A stretch of 33,787 bases of DNA from Gammaproteobacteria bacterium (GTDB lineage: Bacteria > Pseudomonadota > Gammaproteobacteria > Pseudomonadales > Azotimanducaceae): NCBI GenBank assembly GCA_003247835.1, contig QJYB01000128.1, positions 1 through 33,787 of the forward strand, read 5' to 3'. The position numbers and the translations under genes were made by a program. The notes under the pieces are model-generated. The model did not search any database, had not been told where the DNA came from, and saw only the letters and a list, made by a program, of their open reading frames with translations. Position 1 is the first letter of the stretch; the number at the start of each line of letters is the position of its first letter. Positions 7,703 to 15,550 of the stretch are shown piece by piece.

Positions 7703-8566
7703 ATGCAAGCCAACCGGCGCCGGGATTTCGGCCTGATCATCACGGCATACCTGGCTGCCATAGCTGCAGCGTGGGCCACGGTCGCCCTGCTCGATCTGCA
7801 TCCGCTCGTCGAGCTGCTGATCGCGGACGTGCTGGCCACCGCTGTAATCTTCGGCTTCAGCCTGCTAACCGGTAACTCCTCCTGCTACGACCCCTACTGG
7901 AGCGTGGCGCCGCCGCTGATCGTGGCCTACCTGATTCTCGCCGGCGACGGCAATCCGGCACGGCAGGGACTGGTGGCGGTGGTGGTCGGGTTGTGGGCCG
8001 TCCGGCTGACGGCCAACTGGGCTTACGGATGGCAGGGACTGGATCACGAGGACTGGCGGTATCGCGACCTCGCCAGAACCGCCGGACCGTGGTGGTGGCT
8101 CCTGTCATTCTTCGGCGTGCACCTCTTTCCGACGATCCTGGTCTGGCTGGGATGCCTTCCGCTCTACCCGGCACTGGACACCGGCCGGCAACCGCTCGGC
8201 TGGCTGGATGCGGTCGCGCTGGCCACCGGCATCGGCGCCACCTGGCTAGAATACGGTGCGGACCGGTCTCTGCACCTGTTTCGTGCCAGCCGGTCGAGCG
8301 CCGCCGAGGTGCTCACCGCCGGCGTGTGGTCCTGGTGCCGTCATCCCAACTATCTGGGGGAGATCGGATTCTGGGTCGCCCTGTTCCTGTTCGGCGTCGC
8401 GGGATCGGGCGGCGTCTATCCCTGGTCCTGGCTCGGCCCCCTGTGCATGGTCGGCCTCTTCCTGTTCGTCTCCATCCCGCTCATCGAGCGGAAACTCGTC
8501 GCAGACAAGCCGGCCTACGCACAGTACCGTCAGCGTACGCGGATGCTGATTCCCGGATTGCTCTGA
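7703..8566 (+). CDS. DUF1295 / steroid-5-alpha-reductase-like membrane protein
   Basis: A 287-residue polytopic protein with about six to seven hydrophobic segments. Family marks are DPYWSVAPP at about 64-72, LTANWAYGWQGLDHEDWRY in the middle, and the C-terminal WSWCRHPNYLGEIGFW, the NADPH-binding signature shared by DUF1295, 5-alpha-reductase and isoprenylcysteine methyltransferase-like proteins. It ends in an IPLIERK segment and a YRQRTRMLIP tail, also typical. The reaction is unknown in bacteria; lipid or steroid double-bond reduction is plausible from the family. The ATG at 7703 has GGAG only 2 bases away, which is unusually close, so the true start could differ slightly. It is followed after 86 bases by an SDR gene. 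Confidence 0.85.
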   Translation: MQANRRRDFGLIITAYLAAIAAAWATVALLDLHPLVELLIADVLATAVIFGFSLLTGNSSCYDPYWSVAPPLIVAYLILAGDGNPARQGLVAVVVGLWAVRLTANWAYGWQGLDHEDWRYRDLARTAGPWWWLLSFFGVHLFPTILVWLGCLPLYPALDTGRQPLGWLDAVALATGIGATWLEYGADRSLHLFRASRSSAAEVLTAGVWSWCRHPNYLGEIGFWVALFLFGVAGSGGVYPWSWLGPLCMVGLFLFVSIPLIERKLVADKPAYAQYRQRTRMLIPGLL

Positions 8567-8652
8567 TTCCGCGCATCGGTGGACGATTCTTCACCTCGGC
8601 ATCATCCCGCCCGGTTTAGACTGTCCTTTTCGCCGCGCATCACGGAGTTGCC

Positions 8653-9441
8653 ATGCCTCGTCCCACCGCTCTGATCACGGGTGCCTCATCGGGAATCGGC
8701 ACAGAGCTCGCCCGCGTCTTTGCGCGGAACGGCTACGACCTGATCATCGCCGCGCGTCGTGAAGCGCGCCTCAACGACCTGGTTGCCGAGCTCGGCAGCA
8801 CCGTGACGGTGCATCCGGTGGCCGTGGATCTCGCCAAGAGCCGTGGGCCCCGGAAGCTCTTCGATGCCGTGGCGGAGCTCGGTCTCGAGGTGGACGTCCT
8901 GGTGAACAACGCGGGCGTGATCAGCACCGTACCGATGCTGGATGCCGACGGCGGCTCGCTCACCGAGATGATCAACCTCAATGTCCGGGCGCTCACCGAG
9001 CTCAGCCACCACTACGGCCGGAAGATGGTCGGCCGCGGCTACGGGCGCATCCTCAATGTGGCCTCCGTGGCGTCCTTCCAGCCCGTGCCGGGCATGAGCG
9101 TCTACGCAGCGAGCAAGGCCTTCGTGCTGTCTCTGACCGAGAGCCTCTCCGAGGAGCTGCGTGGGACCGGTGTCACGGTTACCGCCCTGTGTCCCGGACC
9201 GACACGGACAGAAATGGCAGCCGCCCTGGAGGACGCCGGACTGGTCAGCTGGTTCCTCGCCGACGCGCGATCGGTGGCGAGGGAGGGATTCGATGCCTGC
9301 CGGGCCGGGCAGGTGATCCGTGTCCCCGGTATCGCCAACCAGGCGCTGGTCAGCTGGAGCCAGTACCAGCCACGCTGGCTGGTGAGGGCGCTGGGCGGCC
9401 TGGCCGCGCGCAGCACGGATTTCCTCAAACCCGTCCGTTAG
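8653..9441 (+). CDS. Short-chain dehydrogenase/reductase (classical SDR)
   Basis: A 262-residue Rossmann-fold oxidoreductase. It has the cofactor motif TGASSGIG at 9-16, NNAG at 85-88, Asn110, the catalytic Ser138, and YAASK with Tyr151 and Lys155. Arg36 after the second beta strand (IIAARRE) favours NADP(H). The C-terminal 60 residues are variable (VSWSQYQPRWLVRAL) and may bind a lipid-like substrate or associate with the membrane; this is a guess. GGAG 6 bases before the ATG supports the start. It shares direction with the DUF1295 gene, and the pair could act on the same lipid-like substrate. It ends 11 bases from the convergent molybdoenzyme gene. Confidence 0.92.
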   Translation: MPRPTALITGASSGIGTELARVFARNGYDLIIAARREARLNDLVAELGSTVTVHPVAVDLAKSRGPRKLFDAVAELGLEVDVLVNNAGVISTVPMLDADGGSLTEMINLNVRALTELSHHYGRKMVGRGYGRILNVASVASFQPVPGMSVYAASKAFVLSLTESLSEELRGTGVTVTALCPGPTRTEMAAALEDAGLVSWFLADARSVAREGFDACRAGQVIRVPGIANQALVSWSQYQPRWLVRALGGLAARSTDFLKPVR

Positions 9442-9452
9442 CGCCTCCCGGT

Positions 9453-11603
9453 TCAACCGGCGGCGGTGACTTCCGGTCGTACGTCGACGGGAATACCGGT
9501 CATGTGCGCCTGATTGGACAGCGGCTCGAAGCTGCCCGGACCCGAAGGCAGCAGCGCATTGCAGTTCACACCGCCGTTGCCGTTGGCCACCCGCATACCG
9601 GGACTCCGGCCGTGCCCCCAGCCGTGGGTCATGGCGACCACACCGGGCATGAGGTCGTCGGTGAGCCGCACCGGTGCGACGACGTCACCCTGTGGGTTGC
9701 TGATGCGGACGGTGCTGCCATCCGCGATCTGCCGCGCCTCGGCGTCGTCGGGATGCATATAAAGGTAGTTACGGTCCCGATCCTTCACCTTCAGCTTCGC
9801 CACGTTGGCGTACCAGCTGTTGAAGTTGTAGGCATCCCGCTTGCTGATGAGCTTGAGGGTGCCCGGCGGCGTGGCGGCGAGCTCCTCGAACAGGCGCTCC
9901 ATGCGGACCATGGCGTCTGCAAAGATCTCCGGTGCGCAGTCCACCGTCTGCTCGTCCCGCTGCAGGTAGTGGCTGTAGAAGTCCTCGGGGCTCGAGCGCT
10001 CGAAGACGATGATCTCCTGAGTCCGCAGGGCCGCCATATCGTAGCCCCGGGAGCGGAGCATGGCGTTGACCCGTCCCCACATGTCCGGCAGCTCGCCGTC
10101 CGGCACCCCATCCAGCGCGGATTCGAATCCCATGGCCTGACACAGGCGCTCATAGATCCACCAGTCCGGTCTGCGCTCGAAGGCCGGCGGTACCACGGCA
10201 GGCGTGAACTGCACGGACGGCTCGAACTGCAGGCCGATGCCCGCGAAGTTGACGTCCTCGCGCTCGAAAGCACCTGCCGCCGGCAGCAGGTAGTCGGCGT
10301 ACTCGCCCGTGGCGTTGCGGTAGATGTCCACGCAGACCAGCAGCTCGAGCGAGTCCATGGCCTGTCGCAGATGCGCCTCCCCGCCGATGGAGAGCACAGG
10401 GTTGCCGGAGCTGACGAAAAGGCCGCGGATCGGCGCGTCGTGATCGGTGATGTAGCTCGCCAGCAGGTTGCCCGGCAGGTTGATGCCCACGCCGCCCGGT
10501 TTGCGCACCTGTCCGAAGGGTGTCTCGAGAAATCCTTCCGGAACGGAGCGGCCGGCCGACGTGCTTCGCTCGTAGAAGCCCAGCGAGTAGAAGTTGCCGC
10601 CGCGCCGGCCGAGGTTGCCGGTCACGAAGACCAGCATCTGCAGCAGCCAGTAAGCAAGAGTCCCCTGCCGGCCCATGTTCACACCGGTGGACATGTGGGC
10701 GCACGCGGATGGCGCCTCGGCAAACTCCCGGGCCAGCGAACGGATGGTCTCCACCGGAATGCCGGTGACCGGCGCCACCCGCTCCGCCGGGTACCGGGCA
10801 ACGAAAGATCGCAGCGCATCGAGCCGCTCACCGTGGGTCGCGGCAGACGGATGGAAACCCACCGTCCGATCGATCTCATGGATCAGCGCGGCGAAGAGAT
10901 ACACGTCCGTGTCCGGCTGGATCTTCAGCACCTCGCCGGCGATGGATGCCGACTCGATGTGCCGCGGATTCACATAGAGCACCCGGGCTCCACGGGCTAC
11001 TGCCGCCTTCAGGTGCGCCATGGGATTCGGAATGGAGACGAACGACATGTGACTGACTGCCGGATTCTCACCGACGATGAGAATGAAGTCCGAGTGGTCC
11101 AGGTCGGGCAGCGGATGCAGGGTCCGGGTGCCGAACATGGCCTCGCTGGCCGCGAACTTGTTGGCACAGTCCTGGGTGCCGGAGCTGAAGTGGTAACGGG
11201 CGCCGAGCTGCCGCATGAAGCTGCCGAAAGACGGTCCGTAGAGCGTGTTGAAGGCCGTGGGATTGCCCGTGTAGCTGCCGATGGCCTCCGCACCGTGCCG
11301 CGCCCGGATCGACCGGAGCCGTTCGCCGATCTCTGCCATGGCCTGATCCCAGCCGATCCGCTCGAAGCGTCCCGGACCGACCCGCTTCATGGGGTAGGAG
11401 AGCCGGTCCGGGTCGTTGTGGACGTCGGCGCCGTAGATGCCTTTGTTGCAGACGAAGCCTTTCGAAACCGGATGATCCCGGTCCGCTTCGAGCTTCAGGA
11501 GATCATCGTCACGCACCGTGGCGATGAGCCCGCAGGCCGGCTCGCAGACACGGCAGAATGTACGCACTTTTTTTGTCGAATCGGAAGGTCCGCCTGCACC
11601 CAT
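9453..11603 (-). CDS. Molybdopterin-dependent oxidoreductase (DMSO-reductase superfamily)
   Basis: A 716-residue protein with an N-terminal [4Fe-4S] motif: Cys17, Cys20, Cys24 and Cys52 (CRVCEPAC, then GFVCNKG). The molybdopterin domains follow, including GSYTGNPTAFN at 109-119, ILIVGENPAVSH, and the C-terminal Mopterin-dinucleotide domain with YLYMHPDDAEARQIADG and THGWGH. The residue after the GTQD at 142-145 is Cys146, a candidate molybdenum ligand. There is no Tat signal, so it should be cytoplasmic. Relatives are annotated as formate-dehydrogenase-like or acetylene-hydratase-like, and the substrate cannot be read from sequence. No electron-transfer or chaperone subunit is nearby. The ATG at 11603 has GAGGAG 9 bases upstream; a frame to 11651 exists but lacks this support. 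Confidence 0.87.
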   Translation of the reverse strand: MGAGGPSDSTKKVRTFCRVCEPACGLIATVRDDDLLKLEADRDHPVSKGFVCNKGIYGADVHNDPDRLSYPMKRVGPGRFERIGWDQAMAEIGERLRSIRARHGAEAIGSYTGNPTAFNTLYGPSFGSFMRQLGARYHFSSGTQDCANKFAASEAMFGTRTLHPLPDLDHSDFILIVGENPAVSHMSFVSIPNPMAHLKAAVARGARVLYVNPRHIESASIAGEVLKIQPDTDVYLFAALIHEIDRTVGFHPSAATHGERLDALRSFVARYPAERVAPVTGIPVETIRSLAREFAEAPSACAHMSTGVNMGRQGTLAYWLLQMLVFVTGNLGRRGGNFYSLGFYERSTSAGRSVPEGFLETPFGQVRKPGGVGINLPGNLLASYITDHDAPIRGLFVSSGNPVLSIGGEAHLRQAMDSLELLVCVDIYRNATGEYADYLLPAAGAFEREDVNFAGIGLQFEPSVQFTPAVVPPAFERRPDWWIYERLCQAMGFESALDGVPDGELPDMWGRVNAMLRSRGYDMAALRTQEIIVFERSSPEDFYSHYLQRDEQTVDCAPEIFADAMVRMERLFEELAATPPGTLKLISKRDAYNFNSWYANVAKLKVKDRDRNYLYMHPDDAEARQIADGSTVRISNPQGDVVAPVRLTDDLMPGVVAMTHGWGHGRSPGMRVANGNGGVNCNALLPSGPGSFEPLSNQAHMTGIPVDVRPEVTAAG

Positions 11604-11789
11604 GCTCTGCCGCTCCTCTACATCGGACGCTGCCACTATACCTGCTCGCATGCCGCTCGGGCGCCAGCCGCATGGGCCTGAAGTGCAGGATCCGAAGGCG
11701 GGAAACCCGTCTGACGGAATTTCTTGCTCTCCGCCGAGGTGTGGTAGCTTCCTCTTCCTGGTAGTTCCAGTCGAGAGGACCTCGACGTC

Positions 11790-13193
11790 ATGTTGTCTGA
11801 TCAGGACGCAAAGCAGAATCCTGCGGACTGGTATCTCATCGCCAGCGGCGGCGACCTAGTCCTGCGGCTCGTCCAGGATCTGCAGATCGGCGAGGACGGC
11901 AGCGGCGGTATCGTGCTGAGTCCCACCCCGGAGAAAGCCCTGCTGCGAGTGACCACCCGGGATGGCGAGCTGACCCTGCAGGCCCTCGCCCTGCACTGGA
12001 CGTTCTGCCAGAACGGCGGCAGCACCCGGCAGCACCTGACGTTCCCGGCCGGCACGTCGGTGAAGCTCAACTTTCCCACCTGCTCCCTGGTCATCACCCC
12101 GAAATTTCTCGAAGGGCAGCGGGTTCGGCCAGATTGCGTGGTGGACCTCCGACCCACGGCACCACCGGCACTCGCGTTGAGAAGACTCTCGGAACCCGTG
12201 ACGCTGGTGGATCATCCGGCGGTGACCCTGCCCACCCTGCCTCCCATCGGCGTGGCCACCACGGAGGAGATCGCCGCCCTGCTCGAAGCCACCAGCGAGG
12301 ACGACGGCACTCAGTTTCTCGAGGGGGATCACGACGTCCCGGACGAGACACCGGTGGCGATTCCGATCCTGGCGGAACAGGTCTTCACGGCAACCCCGAT
12401 CCGCGCCCCTGTGCTGCCACCGGCCAGCGAGAGCTTGGCGCCTGATTCGGCCGCCGCGTCGTCACGGCCCGATACGGCGGAGCGGCGAGCCGTTTCCCGC
12501 CGTCCAGTCTCGCCGCGTGCCATGGCAGCCGCCGGGATCGCGGCCGTGTTGCTGATCGTACCCATGGCGTTTCTGCTGGAGCATCCGGAAAAGCTGGGCG
12601 TCCACTTCCTGCGCTCGAACTATCTGCCGGCAGGCCAGATGGCCGATCCGTTCTGGCCGGAGGACGCTCCGAGCAGCATTGCCGCCACCCGGCAGGTTCC
12701 CGTCATCGATCCGACGGCAACCGTCGAGGCACCGCCGATGGCTCCTCCACCTGAGAACGCCGTCGCCGAATCGCGACCATTCGAGGAACCGCTGCCTCTG
12801 GCCGATCGGCAACCGGCCGGGACCTCCCCGGCCCCGATGACGACCTCCCACTCCCGGGCCCGTCGCCCGCTGACCGAGCAGGAGGCGGCCCGGGTGGCAG
12901 TCCTGGTGGCGGAGGCTCAGGCGCTGTTCGACTCCGGCAACATCGTCACACCGGTGCACGACAACGCCGTGGGTCGCCTGATCGAGGTGCTGACCCTGGA
13001 CCCGACCAATGAAGCCGGTCTGCGGCTGATGTATCAGAGCGCAGTCCGTCTCGTCGAGGAAGCGGAAGCGGCCCACGAAGCAGGGGACGATTATCTGGCG
13101 CGCAACCTGCTGGAGGATGTGCTGGGCTTCCATCCCGATTTCGAGATGGCGCGCCAGCTGCAGAAGGACTGGAACGTCGAAGGCAACGGCTGA
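11790..13193 (+). CDS. Hypothetical membrane-anchored protein with N-terminal beta domain and TPR-like tail
   Basis: A 467-residue protein I cannot assign to a named family. Residues about 14-120 are rich in short beta strands (WYLIASGGDLVLRLVQD, later VKLNFPTCSLVITPKFLEG), which could be an FHA-like or other small beta sandwich. Residues 120-243 are a low-complexity Pro/Ala/Glu-rich cytoplasmic linker. A single transmembrane segment lies at about 245-263 (AMAAAGIAAVLLIVPMAFLL) after an Arg-rich stretch, giving an N-in topology. A second Pro-rich spacer precedes helices at about 365-460 that resemble two TPR units (AEAQALFDSGN, EAAHEAGDDYLARNLLEDVL, HPDFEMARQLQ). It may be a scaffold linking cytoplasm to periplasm. 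It is transcribed away from the molybdoenzyme with 186 bases between starts. Confidence 0.7.
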   Translation: MLSDQDAKQNPADWYLIASGGDLVLRLVQDLQIGEDGSGGIVLSPTPEKALLRVTTRDGELTLQALALHWTFCQNGGSTRQHLTFPAGTSVKLNFPTCSLVITPKFLEGQRVRPDCVVDLRPTAPPALALRRLSEPVTLVDHPAVTLPTLPPIGVATTEEIAALLEATSEDDGTQFLEGDHDVPDETPVAIPILAEQVFTATPIRAPVLPPASESLAPDSAAASSRPDTAERRAVSRRPVSPRAMAAAGIAAVLLIVPMAFLLEHPEKLGVHFLRSNYLPAGQMADPFWPEDAPSSIAATRQVPVIDPTATVEAPPMAPPPENAVAESRPFEEPLPLADRQPAGTSPAPMTTSHSRARRPLTEQEAARVAVLVAEAQALFDSGNIVTPVHDNAVGRLIEVLTLDPTNEAGLRLMYQSAVRLVEEAEAAHEAGDDYLARNLLEDVLGFHPDFEMARQLQKDWNVEGNG

Positions 13194-13211
13194 GCATCGG
13201 CGCATCAAACG

Positions 13212-13233
13212 AAAACGGGCCCATGAGGGCCCG
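13212..13233 (-). terminator. Intrinsic terminator of the outer-membrane barrel gene
   Basis: CGGGCCC at 13216-13222 pairs with GGGCCCG at 13227-13233 around a 4-base loop. On the minus strand the stem is followed directly by TTTTCGTTT, 23 bases after the stop of the barrel gene. A perfect 7-bp GC stem with a T tract fits a rho-independent terminator. The plus-strand side has no T tract. Confidence 0.75.
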
Positions 13234-13255
13234 CCATGCCGTGTGAGCAAACTCG

Positions 13256-13840
13256 TCAGAACGAGAAGCGACCTCCGAAACGCACACCCGTGGCGTCGTC
13301 GCCGATCGCTGCGCCCACCGAGAGTGAGAACAGCCGGTTGATGTGCCAGCGCGCACTGCCGACCACGCTCAGGTCGTCACTGCTGAAGATGTCGATGTAC
13401 TCGAGGCCACCGGAGAACTCCCAGGCAGGGCTCGCCAGCGCACGGATGCCGACGCCAATGGAGTAGCCGGTGTCGTCGTCATCGAACGCGCCCAGATCGT
13501 ACTCGGCCCACTCGATGGCAACCGGAACGACCAGGTCGATCTTGTCCGTCAGGGGGAAGTGCGGGGTGAGCCCGATGCTGAGCTCCGTGGTGTCGATATT
13601 GCCCGCCGTGTCGATCTCACCGAATCCCACCGAACCGGTGAGCGCGAGGTTCTTGTGAAAACCCCAGGAGCCGTTGACGTCGAAGGTCGTGAAGTCCACG
13701 TCGTTGCCGACCGTATCGATTTCGCCGAAGGTGAGACCGAGGTCGACGAAGTCGTAGCTGAGCTGCGATGCCGGCGGCTCGGCCAGGCAGAGCGCGGGCC
13801 ACAGCAACGCTGCAGCAGTAAGCAATCTCATTGTTTTCAT
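13256..13840 (-). CDS. Small outer-membrane beta-barrel protein
   Basis: A 194-residue protein with a clear signal peptide (MKTMRLLTAAALLWPALCLA, cleavage before EPP). The mature part is built of alternating strands with Gly and aromatic residues (SYDFVDLGLTFGEID, TTFDVNGSWGF, TELSIGLTPHF) and ends in Phe (FGGRFSF), the usual outer-membrane insertion signal. Size and pattern suit an eight-stranded barrel of the OmpA/OmpW/Opacity type. Two Asp-rich turns, DVDFTT and FDDDDTG, are probably surface loops. GGAG lies 8 bases before the ATG. Function unknown. It is monocistronic, with its own terminator. Confidence 0.8.
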   Translation of the reverse strand: MKTMRLLTAAALLWPALCLAEPPASQLSYDFVDLGLTFGEIDTVGNDVDFTTFDVNGSWGFHKNLALTGSVGFGEIDTAGNIDTTELSIGLTPHFPLTDKIDLVVPVAIEWAEYDLGAFDDDDTGYSIGVGIRALASPAWEFSGGLEYIDIFSSDDLSVVGSARWHINRLFSLSVGAAIGDDATGVRFGGRFSF

Positions 13841-13970
13841 TGGAAAATCTCCATGGAAGCCTTGGGGGAAAGCGGCGCTCCGGCCGCGCGGCGCGCATCA
13901 TTCCAGAATCGCAAAGCGAAAACAACGCCACCCGCAAGCCCGCGGTTTCCGGGGCGTGCAGGGGACAGGT

Positions 13971-14288
13971 TCAGCGTTCTTCGGGCGGCCAGGGAAAATC
14001 TTCGGGGGCGTTCAGAGACGTACGTACGAAATCGTTCCACATGTCCACCGCTGCAAAAGCAGCGCGCTGGTGCTCGTCCGCCCAGGCCTGATGACGGTCG
14101 GCGGCCTCGGTGATGCAGGTCTGGAACGCATCGATCCCGGCCAGAAACTTATGCCAGAGCACATCGTTCTGATCGTCCGCCGGCCGCACCGGTGCCACGC
14201 AGTCGATGGTCATGGGTTCGTGAGAACGGGCCGGGAACGGAACCATCACTAGCAGCAGCGCTGTCAATAGCAGGGGGACGGTTTTCAT
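13971..14288 (-). CDS. Small secreted hypothetical protein
   Basis: A 105-residue protein from the ATG at 14288, beginning with a signal peptide (MKTVPLLLTALLLVMVPFPARS, then HEP). The mature part contains Cys residues in VDWKHK-independent positions (IDCVAP and FQTCIT) that could form one disulfide. It then has a helix with QAWADEHQRAAFAAVDMWNDFVR and the C-terminal SLNAPEDFPWPPEER. Proteins with a similar helix and a LNAPEDFPWPP-like end occur in other gammaproteobacteria as uncharacterised exported proteins, from memory. It is preceded by 103 bases with no feature I can assign and follows the acyl-CoA-dehydrogenase-like gene on the same strand. Confidence 0.7.
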   Translation of the reverse strand: MKTVPLLLTALLLVMVPFPARSHEPMTIDCVAPVRPADDQNDVLWHKFLAGIDAFQTCITEAADRHQAWADEHQRAAFAAVDMWNDFVRTSLNAPEDFPWPPEER

Positions 14289-14391
14289 GCCGCGTCTCCC
14301 GGTGGATCGGTGAAGCATCGATTGTCTCCGATCCCTATCGCGGGAACTGAGGCCTGCACCACATTGCCAGGAGCTGGCGTGACCGGTCGGC

Positions 14392-15534
14392 TCAACCTCG
14401 CATCCCGGCCAGCATCATGCCCTGGGCCGGCAGGCCGAGCAGCACCCTGCCCGCATCGTCGATGTGATGGCTCGCCACCGTCACGTGCTGGCGAACCACG
14501 CGGACGTCCCTGGCAATCCTTTCCAGTGGGTGATCCTGCTGATTGGCCGTGGTACCCGCGGCGTCGCAGACGATGTCGACGGCGCTGACGCAGCCGCGCA
14601 CCGCATCCGAGCAGGCCAGCTGGAACAGGGCCCGCTCCCGGGTGGTGATGTGCTCGCCGGCAAGAACCTGAGCCCACATCTGTTCGAGCAGTTCACAAAC
14701 CAGCGCACGCCCCGCGCGAACCCTGACCTCCGCCTCGGCGACCGCCCGCTGCGATGCAGGCCTGTCCCTGAGCGAGCTGGAAGTGAACCGCGGCACCTTG
14801 CCTTCCGCCAGGTCGACGAACGCCTCGATGCCCGCCCGGGCAATACCGAGCGCCACCGCAACCTTGTTGAACGCCAGTCGGGCGCCCAGCGGAAAGCGGA
14901 GCTGGGCGGTCGTCGCCTCACCACCACCGAGCGGTGCGACGATCCGATCTTGTGGTACCCACACGCCGTCGACCACCACGTCGTGCGAGCCGGAACCTCT
15001 GAGACCGCCAACATGCCAGGTGTCCTCGATCCGGAAGTCCGGCTCGGTGACGATGGCGTAGAGGTTGGCGCTCACCGGCTCACCGTTCTCGTAAAGACGG
15101 ATGGTCGCACCGAAGACTGCGGCGTTGTGACATCCGGAAACGAACTGCCAGCGCCCCTTCACCCGGTACCCGTCGCCGTCCCGGTCGGCCCTGCCCACGG
15201 CGGCCGTGGAGCTCGCCATGACCACCAGGGGATCCACGATCAGTTCCCGACAGCGCACGCAGGCTGGAGCCAGCAGGCCAAAGGTCTCGATGCCGATCAT
15301 CAGGTTCCAGCCGGCGCTGCCGTCGAAACGGGAGACCGTCTCGATGACGGACATCTGCGTCACCGGATCGGCATCCAGACCCGAGAGGTCCGGCGGCGCC
15401 GCGATCCGGTACAGGCCGCTGGCGGCAAACGCCTGCGCCACGGGCTCCGGCAGCCGGCGCGAAGCTTCGGCCTCATCCGCGTGGCTGCGCACCAGGTCCT
15501 CGAGCGATCGGGCCGTGTCGAGCGGTGTGGTCAT
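14392..15534 (-). CDS. Acyl-CoA-dehydrogenase-fold flavoprotein (flavin-dependent monooxygenase-like)
   Basis: A 380-residue protein with an acyl-CoA-dehydrogenase fold. The N-terminal helical part is about 1-110 (ASGLYRIAAPPDLSG, VSRFDGSAGWNL), the middle beta domain about 115-215 (KGRWQFVSGCHNA, WHVGGLRGSGSHDVVVDGVWVP), and the C-terminal helices end in VASHHIDDAGRVLLGLP. The middle-domain motifs resemble group D flavin monooxygenases (HpaB_C/HsaA type) rather than beta-oxidation dehydrogenases, and the usual catalytic Glu is not obvious. Such enzymes need a separate flavin reductase; none is visible. AAGGAG lies 9 bases before the ATG. It starts 16 bases after the PLP-enzyme stop, so it is third in an operon with the amidohydrolase. 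Confidence 0.8.
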   Translation of the reverse strand: MTTPLDTARSLEDLVRSHADEAEASRRLPEPVAQAFAASGLYRIAAPPDLSGLDADPVTQMSVIETVSRFDGSAGWNLMIGIETFGLLAPACVRCRELIVDPLVVMASSTAAVGRADRDGDGYRVKGRWQFVSGCHNAAVFGATIRLYENGEPVSANLYAIVTEPDFRIEDTWHVGGLRGSGSHDVVVDGVWVPQDRIVAPLGGGEATTAQLRFPLGARLAFNKVAVALGIARAGIEAFVDLAEGKVPRFTSSSLRDRPASQRAVAEAEVRVRAGRALVCELLEQMWAQVLAGEHITTRERALFQLACSDAVRGCVSAVDIVCDAAGTTANQQDHPLERIARDVRVVRQHVTVASHHIDDAGRVLLGLPAQGMMLAGMRG

Positions 15535-15550
15535 GAGCCGTATCTCCTTC

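Noticed and set aside
9448..9460. Palindrome CCGGTTCAACCGG at the convergent SDR/molybdoenzyme ends
   Set aside because: It is short, overlaps the molybdoenzyme stop codon and has no T tract, so it is not a convincing terminator.
9189..11681. 830-codon plus-strand open frame opposite the molybdoenzyme
   Set aside because: Composition is Arg/His-rich with no domain, and the minus strand encodes a complete [4Fe-4S] molybdoprotein.
11741..11770. Two similar TGGTAG-TTCC elements upstream of the hypothetical TPR protein
   Set aside because: They are short and imperfect, and could easily occur by chance; no promoter spacing supports them.
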